Part shown: positions 27,541-38,409 of the stretch, in pieces
Layout of the letters: each line of letters begins with the position of its first letter
Position numbering within the stretch: the first letter of the stretch is position 1
Origin: Sporodiniella umbellata
Lineage: Eukaryota; Mucoromycota; Mucoromycetes; Mucorales; Rhizopodaceae
Assembly (NCBI GenBank): GCA_025677835.1
Contig: JAIXMR010000020.1
Coordinates: 186,001 to 250,000 of the forward strand
DNA: 64,000 bases
Direction of reading: 5' to 3'
Notes under the pieces: generated by a model
Told to the model about the DNA's origin: nothing
The model's input: only the letters and a program-made list of their open reading frames with translations
The model's database searches: none
Position numbers and translations under genes: made by a program

Positions 27541-29704
27541 TTTTAGCTGATTAGATCTGAAAAAAAAATATTTTCTTGATTTTCTTTTTTGCTCTCTGGT
27601 GTATCTTTAAAGAACAGTCACTTGAAACTTATAATTTGAAACTAGCACTTCCTGTACATACTGAGTAACACCATCAAGCAGATACAAAATCAAAGTGCGA
27701 TACACACACCAAGCAGACAATAAAAAAAGCCTGAATAAAAAAAGCAATAAACTTTGCTTAAAATAAATACATCTTTGTAGCGAACGTTTCGCAACACAAG
27801 TCTTCTGTTTATGTCCTGGCGCATGCATTTTTTTTTTTTTTTTTTTTTGCATTCTGTATACCTCCTTCTTATTTTTCGAGACAGTTTGTATATTTGAATT
27901 ACCACTTGCAAACCTACAAAAAATATTTAACCAACTCAATTCCGGTTATATATTGAGGTAGAAACCAGTATATGCTGTTAACAAACAACCAATTTATAAA
28001 TTTGTTTGTAACGATAAGCAAGGGTATGATATTTTCAATAAAAGACATAAAACTTTTTTTTAAAGACAAGAGTCTATTCTCGTCTTGGATAGTAATACTC
28101 ACATTGTTTTAAAGAGCATGTTTAAACGTGGCGCCTATCGAAGCTCCACATTGGTAACCAAGAGTTAAACTTACATCATTATCTATACATTTTTTTTGTC
28201 AAATTTGGTCCTGTAATCTTCACGTACTATTCTGTTTTATGTATATTTTCATATTTTGAATAGAATTTTAGTTCAACATACATAGGTTTTCTGGATATTT
28301 CTGTATTCATCGCTATCGGGATTTTGGCTATGGCAGTGTTGTATTGTTTCATCCTTCTTTTTGATAAACACGACAAGACAATCTCTTTTTTATGTTTTTG
28401 GAATCACAAAAAAAACTAGTATACCCCCACACGACCTTGACTTACAAGTAGCTTTAAGAATGGATTGGTAGTATCTTCAGTGTTCTTTCATCTGTCAGCG
28501 CTAATAATGCCCTTGTACTATAACGTAAGCAATTGAGGCTCTCAATAAGTACCATTAAACTCAAATACAGTACTATTATAATTACTGCCAGTTACTGTAG
28601 CATCCTTTTGACTATTGTGAGAAAAAAACGCATACACTCTAAATATGTTTTATAGTTTGGACATTATCTGAAGTATGTGGCTCTGTGTATTATCATTTGC
28701 TCATTTCTTAGATAACGATGTGCTACCTATGTGGGTAAATTTGAACGATGCAAATCAGAAAACAATAAAGGCTTTTCCGTTTTGGATACAAAATATATCA
28801 AATTTAATGATTCCAAGTTTTTATGCGTTGCAAAAAGAATATTTTGGTCTTTTTTTTATCTTTTTGTTTTTATAATTGAGTTTCGAAGTTCTATAAATTT
28901 ATAGCTACTTAAAGCCGACTGTTTAAAAGTCTTTGTAAGCTTTCGATTACCAAAGTTTATTAATACATAGGTATGACATTCAGATCAATATCCTATTTTA
29001 ATTTCGGCTTGAGCTATCATTGGTTTCGTAAAAAAAACAATGTGTTCTTTTCCATTATTCAGCTACGGTTTTTTATTCAATACTTGTTGTCGTTGTCGAC
29101 CCCTTAATCTTCTGTTGTATTGACGCATGATGCTGTATAAATTCCTTGTTGTTTGAAGTACTATTGTTGTTTCTAGGTAGGCATAAAAAACATCAGTGCC
29201 AGATTCAATAGTATTTATAGGGAGATATGATAGGTTTAAGGGTCTTGTTTTCGCATTTTTCAAGGTTTTTATACGGAGACAGTTGAAATATGCTAACAAT
29301 GCTTTCTAGTTGGATTATTTTTGCATTAGTTAGCTGAAGGACATGTATTGTCGTTTCTCTAGGCTATCGTGGATATTTCAAAGCTCTGGTCAAATAGTTT
29401 GTATTCGTGTAGCCCTGAGAGTTTAGATAAGCTAAAATGCATCCTTTTGTCCATATTATAAAAAAATTGGTAAAGGCCAGAAGTTTTTCAGTACATCTAA
29501 AAAGCTGAGTAGAGCCTTGACTAGCCTGTGCTTCGATGTATTTTATTTCAACAACTAACCAAAAAGGAAAAAACTTTGGCCGCAGTCAAAGTGGCAGTAC
29601 TGCGCCATAACGTATACAATTTTTGTCATTCCATCAATCAGCTCCACTTTAATTTACTATAAATTCTGCATTTTTCTCCTCTTATTTTTATTTACAAAAG
29701 CATA
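27541..29704. other. 2.1-kb intergenic region, no convincing gene
   Basis: Divergent promoters of RIO2 and the GTPBP-like gene lie at its ends. Open frames of 60-110 codons exist (minus 27607-27939, plus 28675-28875, minus 29063-29299) but none shows a family motif. The last (rich in Arg/Gln, ending RRLRGRQRQQVLNKKP) has the most protein-like composition and could be a transposon remnant; that is a guess. A T tract of 18 sits at 27831-27848. Confidence 0.4.
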
Positions 29705-31755
29705 ATGGCAAGCAATCACCCTCAGGAACACACATCACTATTATTGAATGGCTGCATACATGGAAAGCTTCCTCCAGAAATGGACGATGAAGGAAATATA
29801 GAATACAAAGTACCTTAAAATTTTCAATTGTAAGATTCGACATGTTAATTTTTTTAAATACAAAAGCTCAAGCTAGTAAACTTGTCAGACGAGCGTATAG
29901 AACATTTGGTTACCCAAATGAAATGGAGGTACATAAAACATTAATAAGTCTCGGCTCCAAATTTGAAAGATGTCACGCTATAAAGGTTGGGCGAAGGAAG
30001 CGGTGAAGCTATATATGAAGTTGGAATAGATGACGATGGAACTATCAAAGGTACAGTTACTAAGAGATCCACAACAAAGAGGAAGTCAACTAAAACTTAT
30101 ATGTCATTTTTGTGTGTTGTGGATCTTTTTTTTTTAAAAAAAAAAAAAGGTCTTGAGGAAGAGGAGTTAAACTGTTCAATCAGTAATTTGCGCAAAATGG
30201 CCGATATGTTAAGCGCAGATATTGTTTCAACTAAAGAAATACATTTAAACCAGCTAAATCTGAAGACTGTAGTACTCCCTGGAAACCGCAAGATCGCAGA
30301 AGTAGTGATAAAAAAACGACTTGACGACAGTAAAGAGGGCAGACATTTCATTGATCTTCGAATAGTCCTTGTTGGTGCCCTGGGCGCAGGAAAATCTACC
30401 TTACTTGGTCACCTTTGTCATGGAGCAAAAGATAATGGCCGAGGAAAAGCCAGATTAAATCTTTTGAGACACCGACATGAACTAGAATCAGGAAGAAGTT
30501 CATCTATTTCACACGAGATTATAGGATATGACTTTGAAGGTAGCTTGGTCAACTACGCTTCTACAAATGTCAGTACGTGGGAACAAATATGTGAGTATAG
30601 CCATAAAATTGTTACTTTTTTGGATACTTGTGGATTTCCAAAGTATCTTCGTACTACCATGTCTGGTCTGATGGGATATGCCCCAGACTATGCTTGTTTG
30701 ACGATAGCTGGTAATTCAGGAACTGTGTCTGGAATGACAAAAGAACACCTTTCAATTGCCGTTATGCTTGAAATACCAATATTTGTAGTGATTACGAAAT
30801 CCGATATAGCGTCTCAATCACAGCTCACTAGTACATTGTGTTCATTTCTTTCTATACTTAATTCGCCATGGATCAATAAGGTCCCAGTAGTAGTAAGAAC
30901 AGAGAAAGAGCTGAACAGCTGTGCCATAGGGCTTTCTAGAAAAGGCCATGAACTTCCTATTTTTATGGTATCGAATGTAACTGGCTCCAATATGAACTTG
31001 CTACTGAAGTTTATTCATCGCTTACCACAACCAATTAGAAAGGGGTTTGAAGAATTACTAGAAGAAAGTTTAGAATTTCAAATAGAAGATGTATATAGCC
31101 TTCCAGGTAGATAGGTTTGTTGTGTTTCAATTGCTTTTTTTCTTAAAAAAAAAAAATAGAAGTTGGTGTTGTTATTGGGGGTGTCCTTGTGCAAGGTAGA
31201 ATCAATGTGAAAGACAATAGATGCTATTACCTAGGTCCAAGTCACGAGGGAAAATTTATTGAAGTCAAAGTAAAATCTATTCATCGAAACCGTATACCTG
31301 CAAACTATGTTCATTGCGGACAAACGGCTGCTCTTGCGTTGGAAGAAGTCAATCCAAGTGATTGGAAGATACATAAAGGAATGGTGCTACTTGAAACTAA
31401 TAATCCCAATTGTGTCTTCGAATTTGAAGTAGATATTATGGTGTTTTTTCACGAAAACGGTGTATATACAGGCACTCGTGGTATGGTTCATTCAGGATCA
31501 ATTCAACAACACGCTCAAGTAGTCTTTATATGCCCTGATACAGTTAAACCTATGACTGACGACATATTGGAAAATACTGAGAAGCTGCCGCTCTCAGTTA
31601 ATAAAGAAGATATAAGGATACCTTCAGGATACAGAGGAAAATGCGTCCTTAAATTCATTCATGAACCGTGCTACCTGCGAATAGGCTCTCGTGTGCTGTT
31701 TATGGAAGGCTCATCCAAGTGTATAGGAAAGATAACGCGTTTTCTTCATTCTTAA
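29705..31755 (+). CDS. GTPBP1/GTPBP2-like translational GTPase
   Basis: Five exons: MASNHPQEHTSLLLNG..., then VTQMKWRLGEGSGEAIYEVGIDDDG, then the G domain. Domain order and blocks match GTPBP1/2: G1 GALGAGKSTLLGHL, NGRGKARLNLLRHRHE, GRSSSISHEIIGYD, G3 DTCGFPKYLRTTMSGL, GMTKEHL, G4 FVVITKSD and SNVTGSNMNLL, followed by two beta-barrel domains (VIGGVLVQGRINVKD; CYLRIGSRVLFMEG). This family is related to EF-Tu/eEF1A and acts in mRNA surveillance and ribosome rescue. The G3 motif is unusual: family members have DxAGHEKY while this has DTCGFPKY, so the catalytic His is replaced by Phe. The third and fourth introns end in T/A palindromic tracts directly before the acceptor. About 600 aa. Confidence 0.92.
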
Positions 31756-31872
31756 TCTTTTATATTATTCTGTGTATATTACAACATATTAAAAACTACT
31801 TAATTTATATATATATATATATATATTGTTGTTCTTTTTAATAAAAAAAAAAAAGAGAAATTTACAAATCTA

Positions 31873-33986
31873 ATGGAAATATCGCGTCCTAGTAAACTAG
31901 TCTGGATTCTTAAATCCAACAAAAAGCAAAAAGAGCCTCTTATACACTATATAATACAGAAGGACAACAAAGTTATTTTAAAAAGTATACAAAACAAGTA
32001 AACGTTTAATATATAAAACCTTAAAAAGATAGCGAAGAGACCAAGTAAGAAAAAAGGCGATTCTTAAGTAAATACAGTACGTATCTATACAACACGTTTT
32101 AGGCAGGCATGGTTTGTTGACAGAAGTCTTTTTTCGAACACCAAAAACCATTTCGGCGAATATGACGGAGTGATTGAGAATTTCTTAAATGGTAAAATTG
32201 AAGTATGTTTTTTTAAAAAGTTTTTTTCGCAGAAAAAAAAATTAGGGCACAATGTTGGTCTACTGTTTTTGACAGTTGGGTAGGAAATCATTCATAATAT
32301 AGCCCTGCTTACAGCATGCACTAGAAACCAGATATCTTCCCAAATTAGAAGGTATTATGTGATATGAAGATATGAATACTAACTAAAAATGCTGTAGAAA
32401 CGAAGACATGGAATATATATTAGCTACTTTGGAGAGAAACCTTGAAAAAAGCTGTGCTATAGAATGTGCACACGTAAGCATCACTGACGAGTATTGCTGC
32501 AATTTAAAAACAAATGATCGTTACTCTAGTAAACGGTTTATAAAAGATAATATAAAAGGCATCCAAATCTAAAGCTGCTTCTTTTTTCTTGTTCACTCTT
32601 TCAAAAAAATAGACTCTGAGCTATTAAAAATTGGGATAGATAGTTTGACCTTCAAAGTAAAAAGAATTAACGAAATTCGGTCATCAGTCAAAAGAGGAGT
32701 CAGTGAGCCTTTTGTTTTAAGAATTAAAATGATTTCCAATTTTGGGACCTGTCAAAATCATTTTACAATCATTGACTTGAAACATCCACGTTTTTCTCGT
32801 ATCACTCCAGTAATCGAAAACTCACCAAATATCTACTACTCTTTCATCAAGCTTCGTAATACATTGTTTTGATTTGTATAGATACAAAATACCTCTGTTA
32901 CTTATTTTGGGATTTAATATATTATAGAAGATTCTGTCAATATTGTTACGCAACCCGAATTCAGAGGACACCTACCTACTGAAGAGTATGTTCTGACTGA
33001 TTTTATGGCAGATTTTTTTTGTGGGCTAGTAAAGTTTAATGTAATTGCTTTAATTAATGTAAGTTGGATTGATGCGAATTTAATATGAAATAAGTTTAAA
33101 ATAACTAATAATAGGAATCTCCAAAATTTCACTTGGAAGAAACAAAACTGTGCATGAACTTTTTAGATAAGCTTAGTGCCATTAGATGTGTAACAACATC
33201 AAAGTTATCCAAAACCGTTATCAAAACTAATGTGAGTTACCGTTCTGCAGCTCTTTAATATAAATTTTTATTTGATATCAGCCGAAATCTACCAAGGAAT
33301 TTTGCTTAGTGAAAGCGGTAGGCTTTACATAAAATAAAGGGTATAATTCAAATAATATATGGTGTTATTTTAGTATAAACAGGCAGTAACAGCTCGTACA
33401 AATTACTTGGAAAAGCTTGATAGTTTATCATACTTTAGAGTCGAAAGAGAAGTACGAAGACTGAAATACCAGCTCGGTAGCTGCATTTCCTCTTGTTTAT
33501 GTGTTAAACTAAAAATATATAGCAAATACCACTCTAAAGTATGAATACGAGCTTGAAAACAGAAGACACTGGGTTTGTGTACTTTTATTTGAAGTAAAAT
33601 TGTTTGCTCATTTTTTAAGGAGTCGGAGAGTGCAGAGACTCAGCGAATTTGCTATCGTAATAACATAAGTACTGGCCATAGGAACGAGGAGTTAAGCCTT
33701 GATATTGTATAACAAAATATAAACGCACAAATTTTCAGCATACTAACCGTCTAAAACAGGAGAGTTTGAAAAAAACCCATGAAAACGAAGTAAATCTGTT
33801 GAATGAAACAATAAGCTCTCTCCAGAAAGAAGTGGCTACAAAAGAAGTATATTTTTTCTTGGTTTTTCTTCTTAAAAAATAACGTACATTTAGCTCTATT
33901 TAAACCAAGAAATTGCTATAATGCGGCTAGAAAGAAAATCATATAGGTCAACGGTTTACGATTTAGCTACAAACTTTAATCAATGA
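31873..33986 (+). CDS. divergent kinesin-like protein lacking all nucleotide-binding motifs (pseudokinesin candidate)
   Basis: Thirteen exons join in phase into 449 codons: 31873-31997, 32103-32191, 32246-32279, 32398-32528, 32613-32855, 32928-33058, 33115-33231, 33282-33317, 33374-33476, 33523-33572, 33620-33706, 33739-33846, 33894-33986. Read in order, the segments follow a kinesin motor: GVIENFLNG and VGLLFLTVG (before the P-loop), KVKRINEIRSS (switch I, normally NxxSSRSH), FTIIDLKHPRF (switch II, normally VDLAGSER), LPTEEYVLTDFMADFF (normally PYRxSKLTRLLQDSL) and NESPKFHLEETKLCMNFL (normally SPxxxxxxETLxTLRFA). Then comes coiled coil (ESLKKTHENEVNLLNETI). No GxxxxGK[ST] is present. Closest in style to kinesin-6, but that is tentative. 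Possible role: non-motile partner or microtubule-binding scaffold. The gene starts 117 bp after the GTPase stop. Confidence 0.65.
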
Positions 33987-34098
33987 AGCTTTTGGTAATT
34001 AGCAAGTAACTTTAATTTTTGAAAAGGCTTTTTCTTTGTATATATATATATATGTATATCGAAAGTGTATTCGTTTACGTATATACAGAAGCAAATTT

Positions 34099-36337
34099 TC
34101 ACAAAACATGAGAAACTTCTTCAAAAAGCGTTTTTACAGTGCCTGGGAGTTCTCTCTCTACAGATATTAATGATTTTTGAAGCATTTCCATAGCCGCCAG
34201 GCTTTTATGATTCTTGCAGTTTTGTTGCAGCTAAAAAGATACTCAGATTACTAAAAAAAAAAAAAAAAAAATACACACACACAAAGGCTTACCTTTTCAA
34301 TCACTGGCAAAATTGAATCTAAGAGCAACGTACTTTCACTACTCATTTTTACAGAGCCAACTGTGCTGACACTTCTTGAAGAAGGTGACTTGCTAGGTAT
34401 TTGAGGTAGAGGGCTCGAGCTAGTAGAGCGTTGGATCATACTTGAGCGTTTTGTTGATCTTGCATATGCACCTAGCTCTGCAGCTCTGACTGTACTTTGG
34501 TTTGTGTCTTCATACTCACTTGTACTATGTCGGATATTCATGTTTTGGATCTTAGACTATAACAATAAAAGAAAAAGCTTATAAGTGGTTTGTTCAATGT
34601 TGCTTAGTCTCAGCTATACTTACCGTCACATCATTCACTCTAGGTGAGGGTATCGGTGTTGAAGGAAGCTGTGTATTGATATGATTTTTACTAGCAGCTC
34701 TCGGTAGCTGTTGCATAGAAGGCGATGATATATTGTTTGTACTATTAAAAGAGTATTGACTGGTACTCTTTGGTAGAGGTGGGATCGGATGTTTTGCTTG
34801 CGGGTTTGCTGTAGGTTTGACTGTTCCAAAATCCCAGCTATCCTCATCATCAACCTCGTTCCTGTTTGTTATACGTATGTCAATAGCCTTTTTTAGAATA
34901 TATGTACATTCTGTATGTAACGACTTACAAGCTTTCTTCTTCCGAAGAGTCATTATCGCGCCCGTTTATATTGATCCAGCGTTCGTGACCTTCAATCAAC
35001 TCTGTAAGATAAGCAACCTTCTTACTGCTCTTGATAAACTTGTGCTTCAAAAGCTCCTTCGCTGTTGGCCGCTAAGAATATATGTGTTAAGAACAAAAAC
35101 AGCAAGAGGCCTATATTTACATTGGCAGGACTAGACTGCAAGCATAAACTGACAAAATCACGGAAAGCTTTACTGTGAGGAGGGCCTAGCTGCGGGGGAT
35201 CATTTTTTGGGATATGAAAGAGCACTTTCATTGGGTGCATTTTAGCATAAGGTGGTTCGCCATTTGCAAGCTCAATTGCTGTGATCCCAAGAGACCATAT
35301 ATCTGCTTTAAAATCATAACCTGACTGTTTAATAACTTCAGGAGCCATCCAGAACTAAATGAAAAGTGGTGAGTCTTTAAATAAACTTTGAACTATAGCA
35401 AACTTACTGGCGTTCCTACAAATGTGTTTTTTTTTGTCAATGTTGCTGTAATCTACAAGGGGTTGTGTTTTTAAATTGCCATATTTGTTAATTTAAACAT
35501 TTTTGTCTTACCTGCCCCGACACACCAAAATCAGCAAGCTTGACCTCGCCCGTTGAACTCAGTAGGATATTAGCCGCTTCGAGAAAGTAAATACATAGTT
35601 ATAAATTTAAAAGGTATTCCGGCTCTGTACCTTTTATGTCTCTATGTAGTTTCCCTTCATTATGAAGATAGTCTAGTCCTTTTAATAGCTCTTTTAAAAT
35701 GATTGCGATATACTCCTCACGTATTGTCCCCATTTTCATCTAAATTCATTTAAAAAAGTACTGGTTAGTATATACCAACTGTCTATATAAAATTAGGCAT
35801 ACCAAGTCACTGCAGGATCCTCCAGAGCAGTACTCTATGATTATCCATAGACCGGTGCCTTTCAAGTACGATCCGTGGTACCTAAAAAAAAAAAGGAGAT
35901 GTGTTTTAAGCAAAGAATAAGGAGTAGTTTTTTTTTCAAGCTGAAAATCACAAAGCACTTTACTTTGTCACAAAAGGTGAGTCTAATTGAGATAGGATTG
36001 CAATCTCCTGTTGAATGTCATCAATTTCGTCTTCTGCACTTTCCAGGTCAATAACTTTGATGGCCACTGGTCTATTCGTTCTTCTATCGATTCTACAGCA
36101 CAGATAAGTTATCAATTTTCGACACGATCTATATCTTACCCTTTGAAGACTTCACCGAAAGACCCTTTACCTAGGATCACATTGTGAGTCGTTCTTTTTT
36201 TTTAAGAAAAAAGCCAAAAAATTCAATACCTATTCGCTCTTGCTTTATATAAAAAAGCTCTGGATCTGAAGAAGCATGACTCTAAAAATAAATGTTATTG
36301 CATGTCCTATCTCAGAAAACTCCCTCTTGACTACCAT
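34099..36337 (-). CDS. STE20-type GCK-III protein kinase (MST3/Sid1/Kic1 group)
   Basis: Kinase domain at the N-terminus: [28 protein letters not shown], Lys in [27 protein letters not shown] + [17 protein letters not shown], activation segment [17 protein letters not shown], and [18 protein letters not shown]. The [16 protein letters not shown] block after the kinase is characteristic of GCK-III kinases. A Ser/Pro-rich regulatory region and a C-terminal helical part ending LFEEVSHVL follow. Such kinases act with Mo25-type scaffolds in polarity and septation pathways. The start is inferred: a first exon that is only the ATG (36337-36335) followed by GTAGTC, spliced to 36281. The join GAATAG|GTATTG to CCTAG|GTAAAGGG restores ERIGKGSFG; it skips a nearer AG. 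Confidence 0.9.
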
Positions 36338-36644
36338 CCTATTAGACTTTTCTTTTTCAGATTTTTTCTTATTCTTGGTTGCTATCAGAACCAAAAAAAA
36401 ACAAAAAGCAAAAATAAAGAAAAAAAAACAAAAAGACAAACGGAAAGAAGAACAGAAGGAAGGAGAAAATTTCGTTTCCTTCAACTAAATATGGAAAATA
36501 GGTAAACATAGTATGTGTAACACGAACCATATATGCTTGCCTAAAACAGCTTTCCAAATTGGGACAAGGTCTCCTTTGCCTCATTTTTTTTCACAGATAA
36601 CCGGCCGATACGTTTTTAATTATTGTATTTCATTATTATTCTTT
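36338..36644. other. intergenic between the PDK-type and GCK-III kinase genes
   Basis: About 307 bp on the minus strand. The left part is purine-rich on the plus strand (36390-36460, long A runs with G). Overlapping open frames here come only from low complexity. Confidence 0.5.
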
Positions 36645-38314
36645 TTACATCAAAGGCTCATCACTATTAGACAGTCTATTTAAATGTAAATAGACGTCTG
36701 TTCCGTACCTATCTTAGGGCATTACTAACTCGCATGTTTTTGGTTTGAGTCCTTACCCCTCCATTGAAATCAGCTTGATGTCTCCGCCAAAATATCGGGC
36801 ATACTTGCATACATTTTAATATATATGTAGAAACAAAACAAACGCAAAATAGCACTTACAAGCCTCGAAATGGGTAATCCATAGCCAAATCCAGCCATGG
36901 GAGCTTTGAATTCGCACTGGTTAAAACCAGGCTCTAAGCTTTGAGTTTGGGCTGTAGTGTACTGAAAAACATGAAGAGATTGTCCGAGTTTTTATTATTC
37001 AAGGAGAGAAAACGTATACTTACCATATATGTCCAAACAAGAGGAATCCCTGAGCGAGGTATTCCCCCACCTTCATCAGAAATTTTGATTGTGATGTCTT
37101 CTTTTCCATGGGCAATAACCAACTTCACTGGCGGATATTCTTTGCCATAGTCGGGGCCATATCTTTCTACCACCGCTCGAAGAGAGTTCTTCAAGAGCTC
37201 AAACAACATATGACTAAGATGGGAGGGCACATACATAAATTCAATATCTTCAGGACAAAACATACTAACTTCAGGAGGTTTGAATAGGCCGTAGTAGTCT
37301 TCACAAATAAATCTAGCATTATCTATCGCGTCTTGCGAGACTTCACGTATATTTGTCTTAGTACAGATGACACCAACATAGTTAGCGGCTGTTGGCCCTC
37401 GGTAAAGTATAACATGTTGAGCTTTTTTAAAGCAAAAGTTAAACAAAAAGAAAGACAAAGTTTTTTAGAGTTTTTTTTTTTTTTAACGGTATACCTATAA
37501 GCATTCTTATACCAATGCGTGACATATAAAAACGGTCTAAAAATCGTTGAACTTCAGTATCAATCAAAGACGATTTTAGGTACTCTTTGTACTCTAATAC
37601 TCCTTGAGCTACTGTGGTTACTACAGGATCATGCCGTCTTTTGATTTTTTCGATTGATTTTACTAAACGTTCAGTATAATCAATTATTTCTGGTGAACAT
37701 TCAACATCGTCCATACTAGTATAATATCTTCCATCCTGGTTAAAATTCCAGTATTTTATGATTTCTTTTACCTGTGCCTATTTGTAGCCAAGCGACCAAT
37801 ATTGGAATGAACCAATTCGTCTAAGGATAGGTTTGGAACGCTCATAGGTATTTCCTTCTTGTTTGAAATCATCTGCTCTTTCATTGTATCAGATACATGA
37901 GGCATTTGAAATTCAGTAAGATCTTGAAAAGACTGAGCATACCAGTCTTTAACTTTGATAATTGATGGCATTTTGCTCAAATTATTTGGAAGCTCCTCCA
38001 GTTCCTTTACCCTGTGCGCTAAACGAATAGGCAATTCCTCTAAAATTTTTCAATAAATTTTGTGTTTATTTTGGCTAAACTCGTCTTACCATGCAAAAAC
38101 TGACTTGCTCTGAATAGAGTTGCTTTAGATGGCCTTTGACCTTTTGTTTAAAAGAAATGTTTTAGATTACTGTATACTCTTTTTTTTTTCTCTCTTTCGT
38201 TTATATATATCTATATATACCAAACATCACCATTTGACGCAAAGATATGCTTGTTTGAGGAAATTTAGCAAAATACTTTATTTTGTCATACAATTGAGGC
38301 GAAAGTTGAAACAT
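36645..38314 (-). CDS. mitochondrial PDK/BCKDK-type dehydrogenase kinase
   Basis: First exon MFQLSPQLYDKIKYFAKFPQTSISLRQMVMFG (helical N-terminal domain), then ASQFLHEELPIRLAHRVKELEELP, the alpha-ketoacid dehydrogenase kinase signature. The GHKL ATPase part has the N box FELLKNSLRAVVE, G1 box ISDEGGGIP and G2 box [20 protein letters not shown]. The protein ends LSNSDEPLM. These kinases phosphorylate and inactivate the pyruvate or branched-chain dehydrogenase E1 subunit in the mitochondrial matrix; which of the two cannot be settled here. Splicing FG|QRPSK is required because an in-frame TAA lies just upstream of the second exon. There is no long obvious presequence, though the N-terminus is amphipathic. 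Confidence 0.92.
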
Positions 38315-38409
38315 TTTTTTTTTGCATGAAAGAAAGTAAAATAAAAAGAGAAAGATGCCAGCAAAAATGTAGTTTTTTTACTGGCTCTTTTTTTTTTTTT
38401 ACCCCGCAT

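Noticed and set aside
29063..29299. 78-codon minus ORF ending in an Arg/Gln-rich tail as a gene
   Set aside because: No start context, splice partners or family match; left as a possible remnant only.
32033..32044. A 12-nt micro-exon in the kinesin-like gene
   Set aside because: Phases also fit a single ordinary intron from 31998 to 32102, which needs no 35-nt intron, so the simpler model was preferred.
32529..32612. In-frame TAA inside the kinesin-like gene suggesting a pseudogene
   Set aside because: A GTAAAC donor upstream (32529) joins in phase to the AG before 32613 and removes the stop.
36245..36584. Several overlapping open frames rich in Lys or Phe
   Set aside because: They come from purine/pyrimidine low complexity upstream of the GCK-III kinase.
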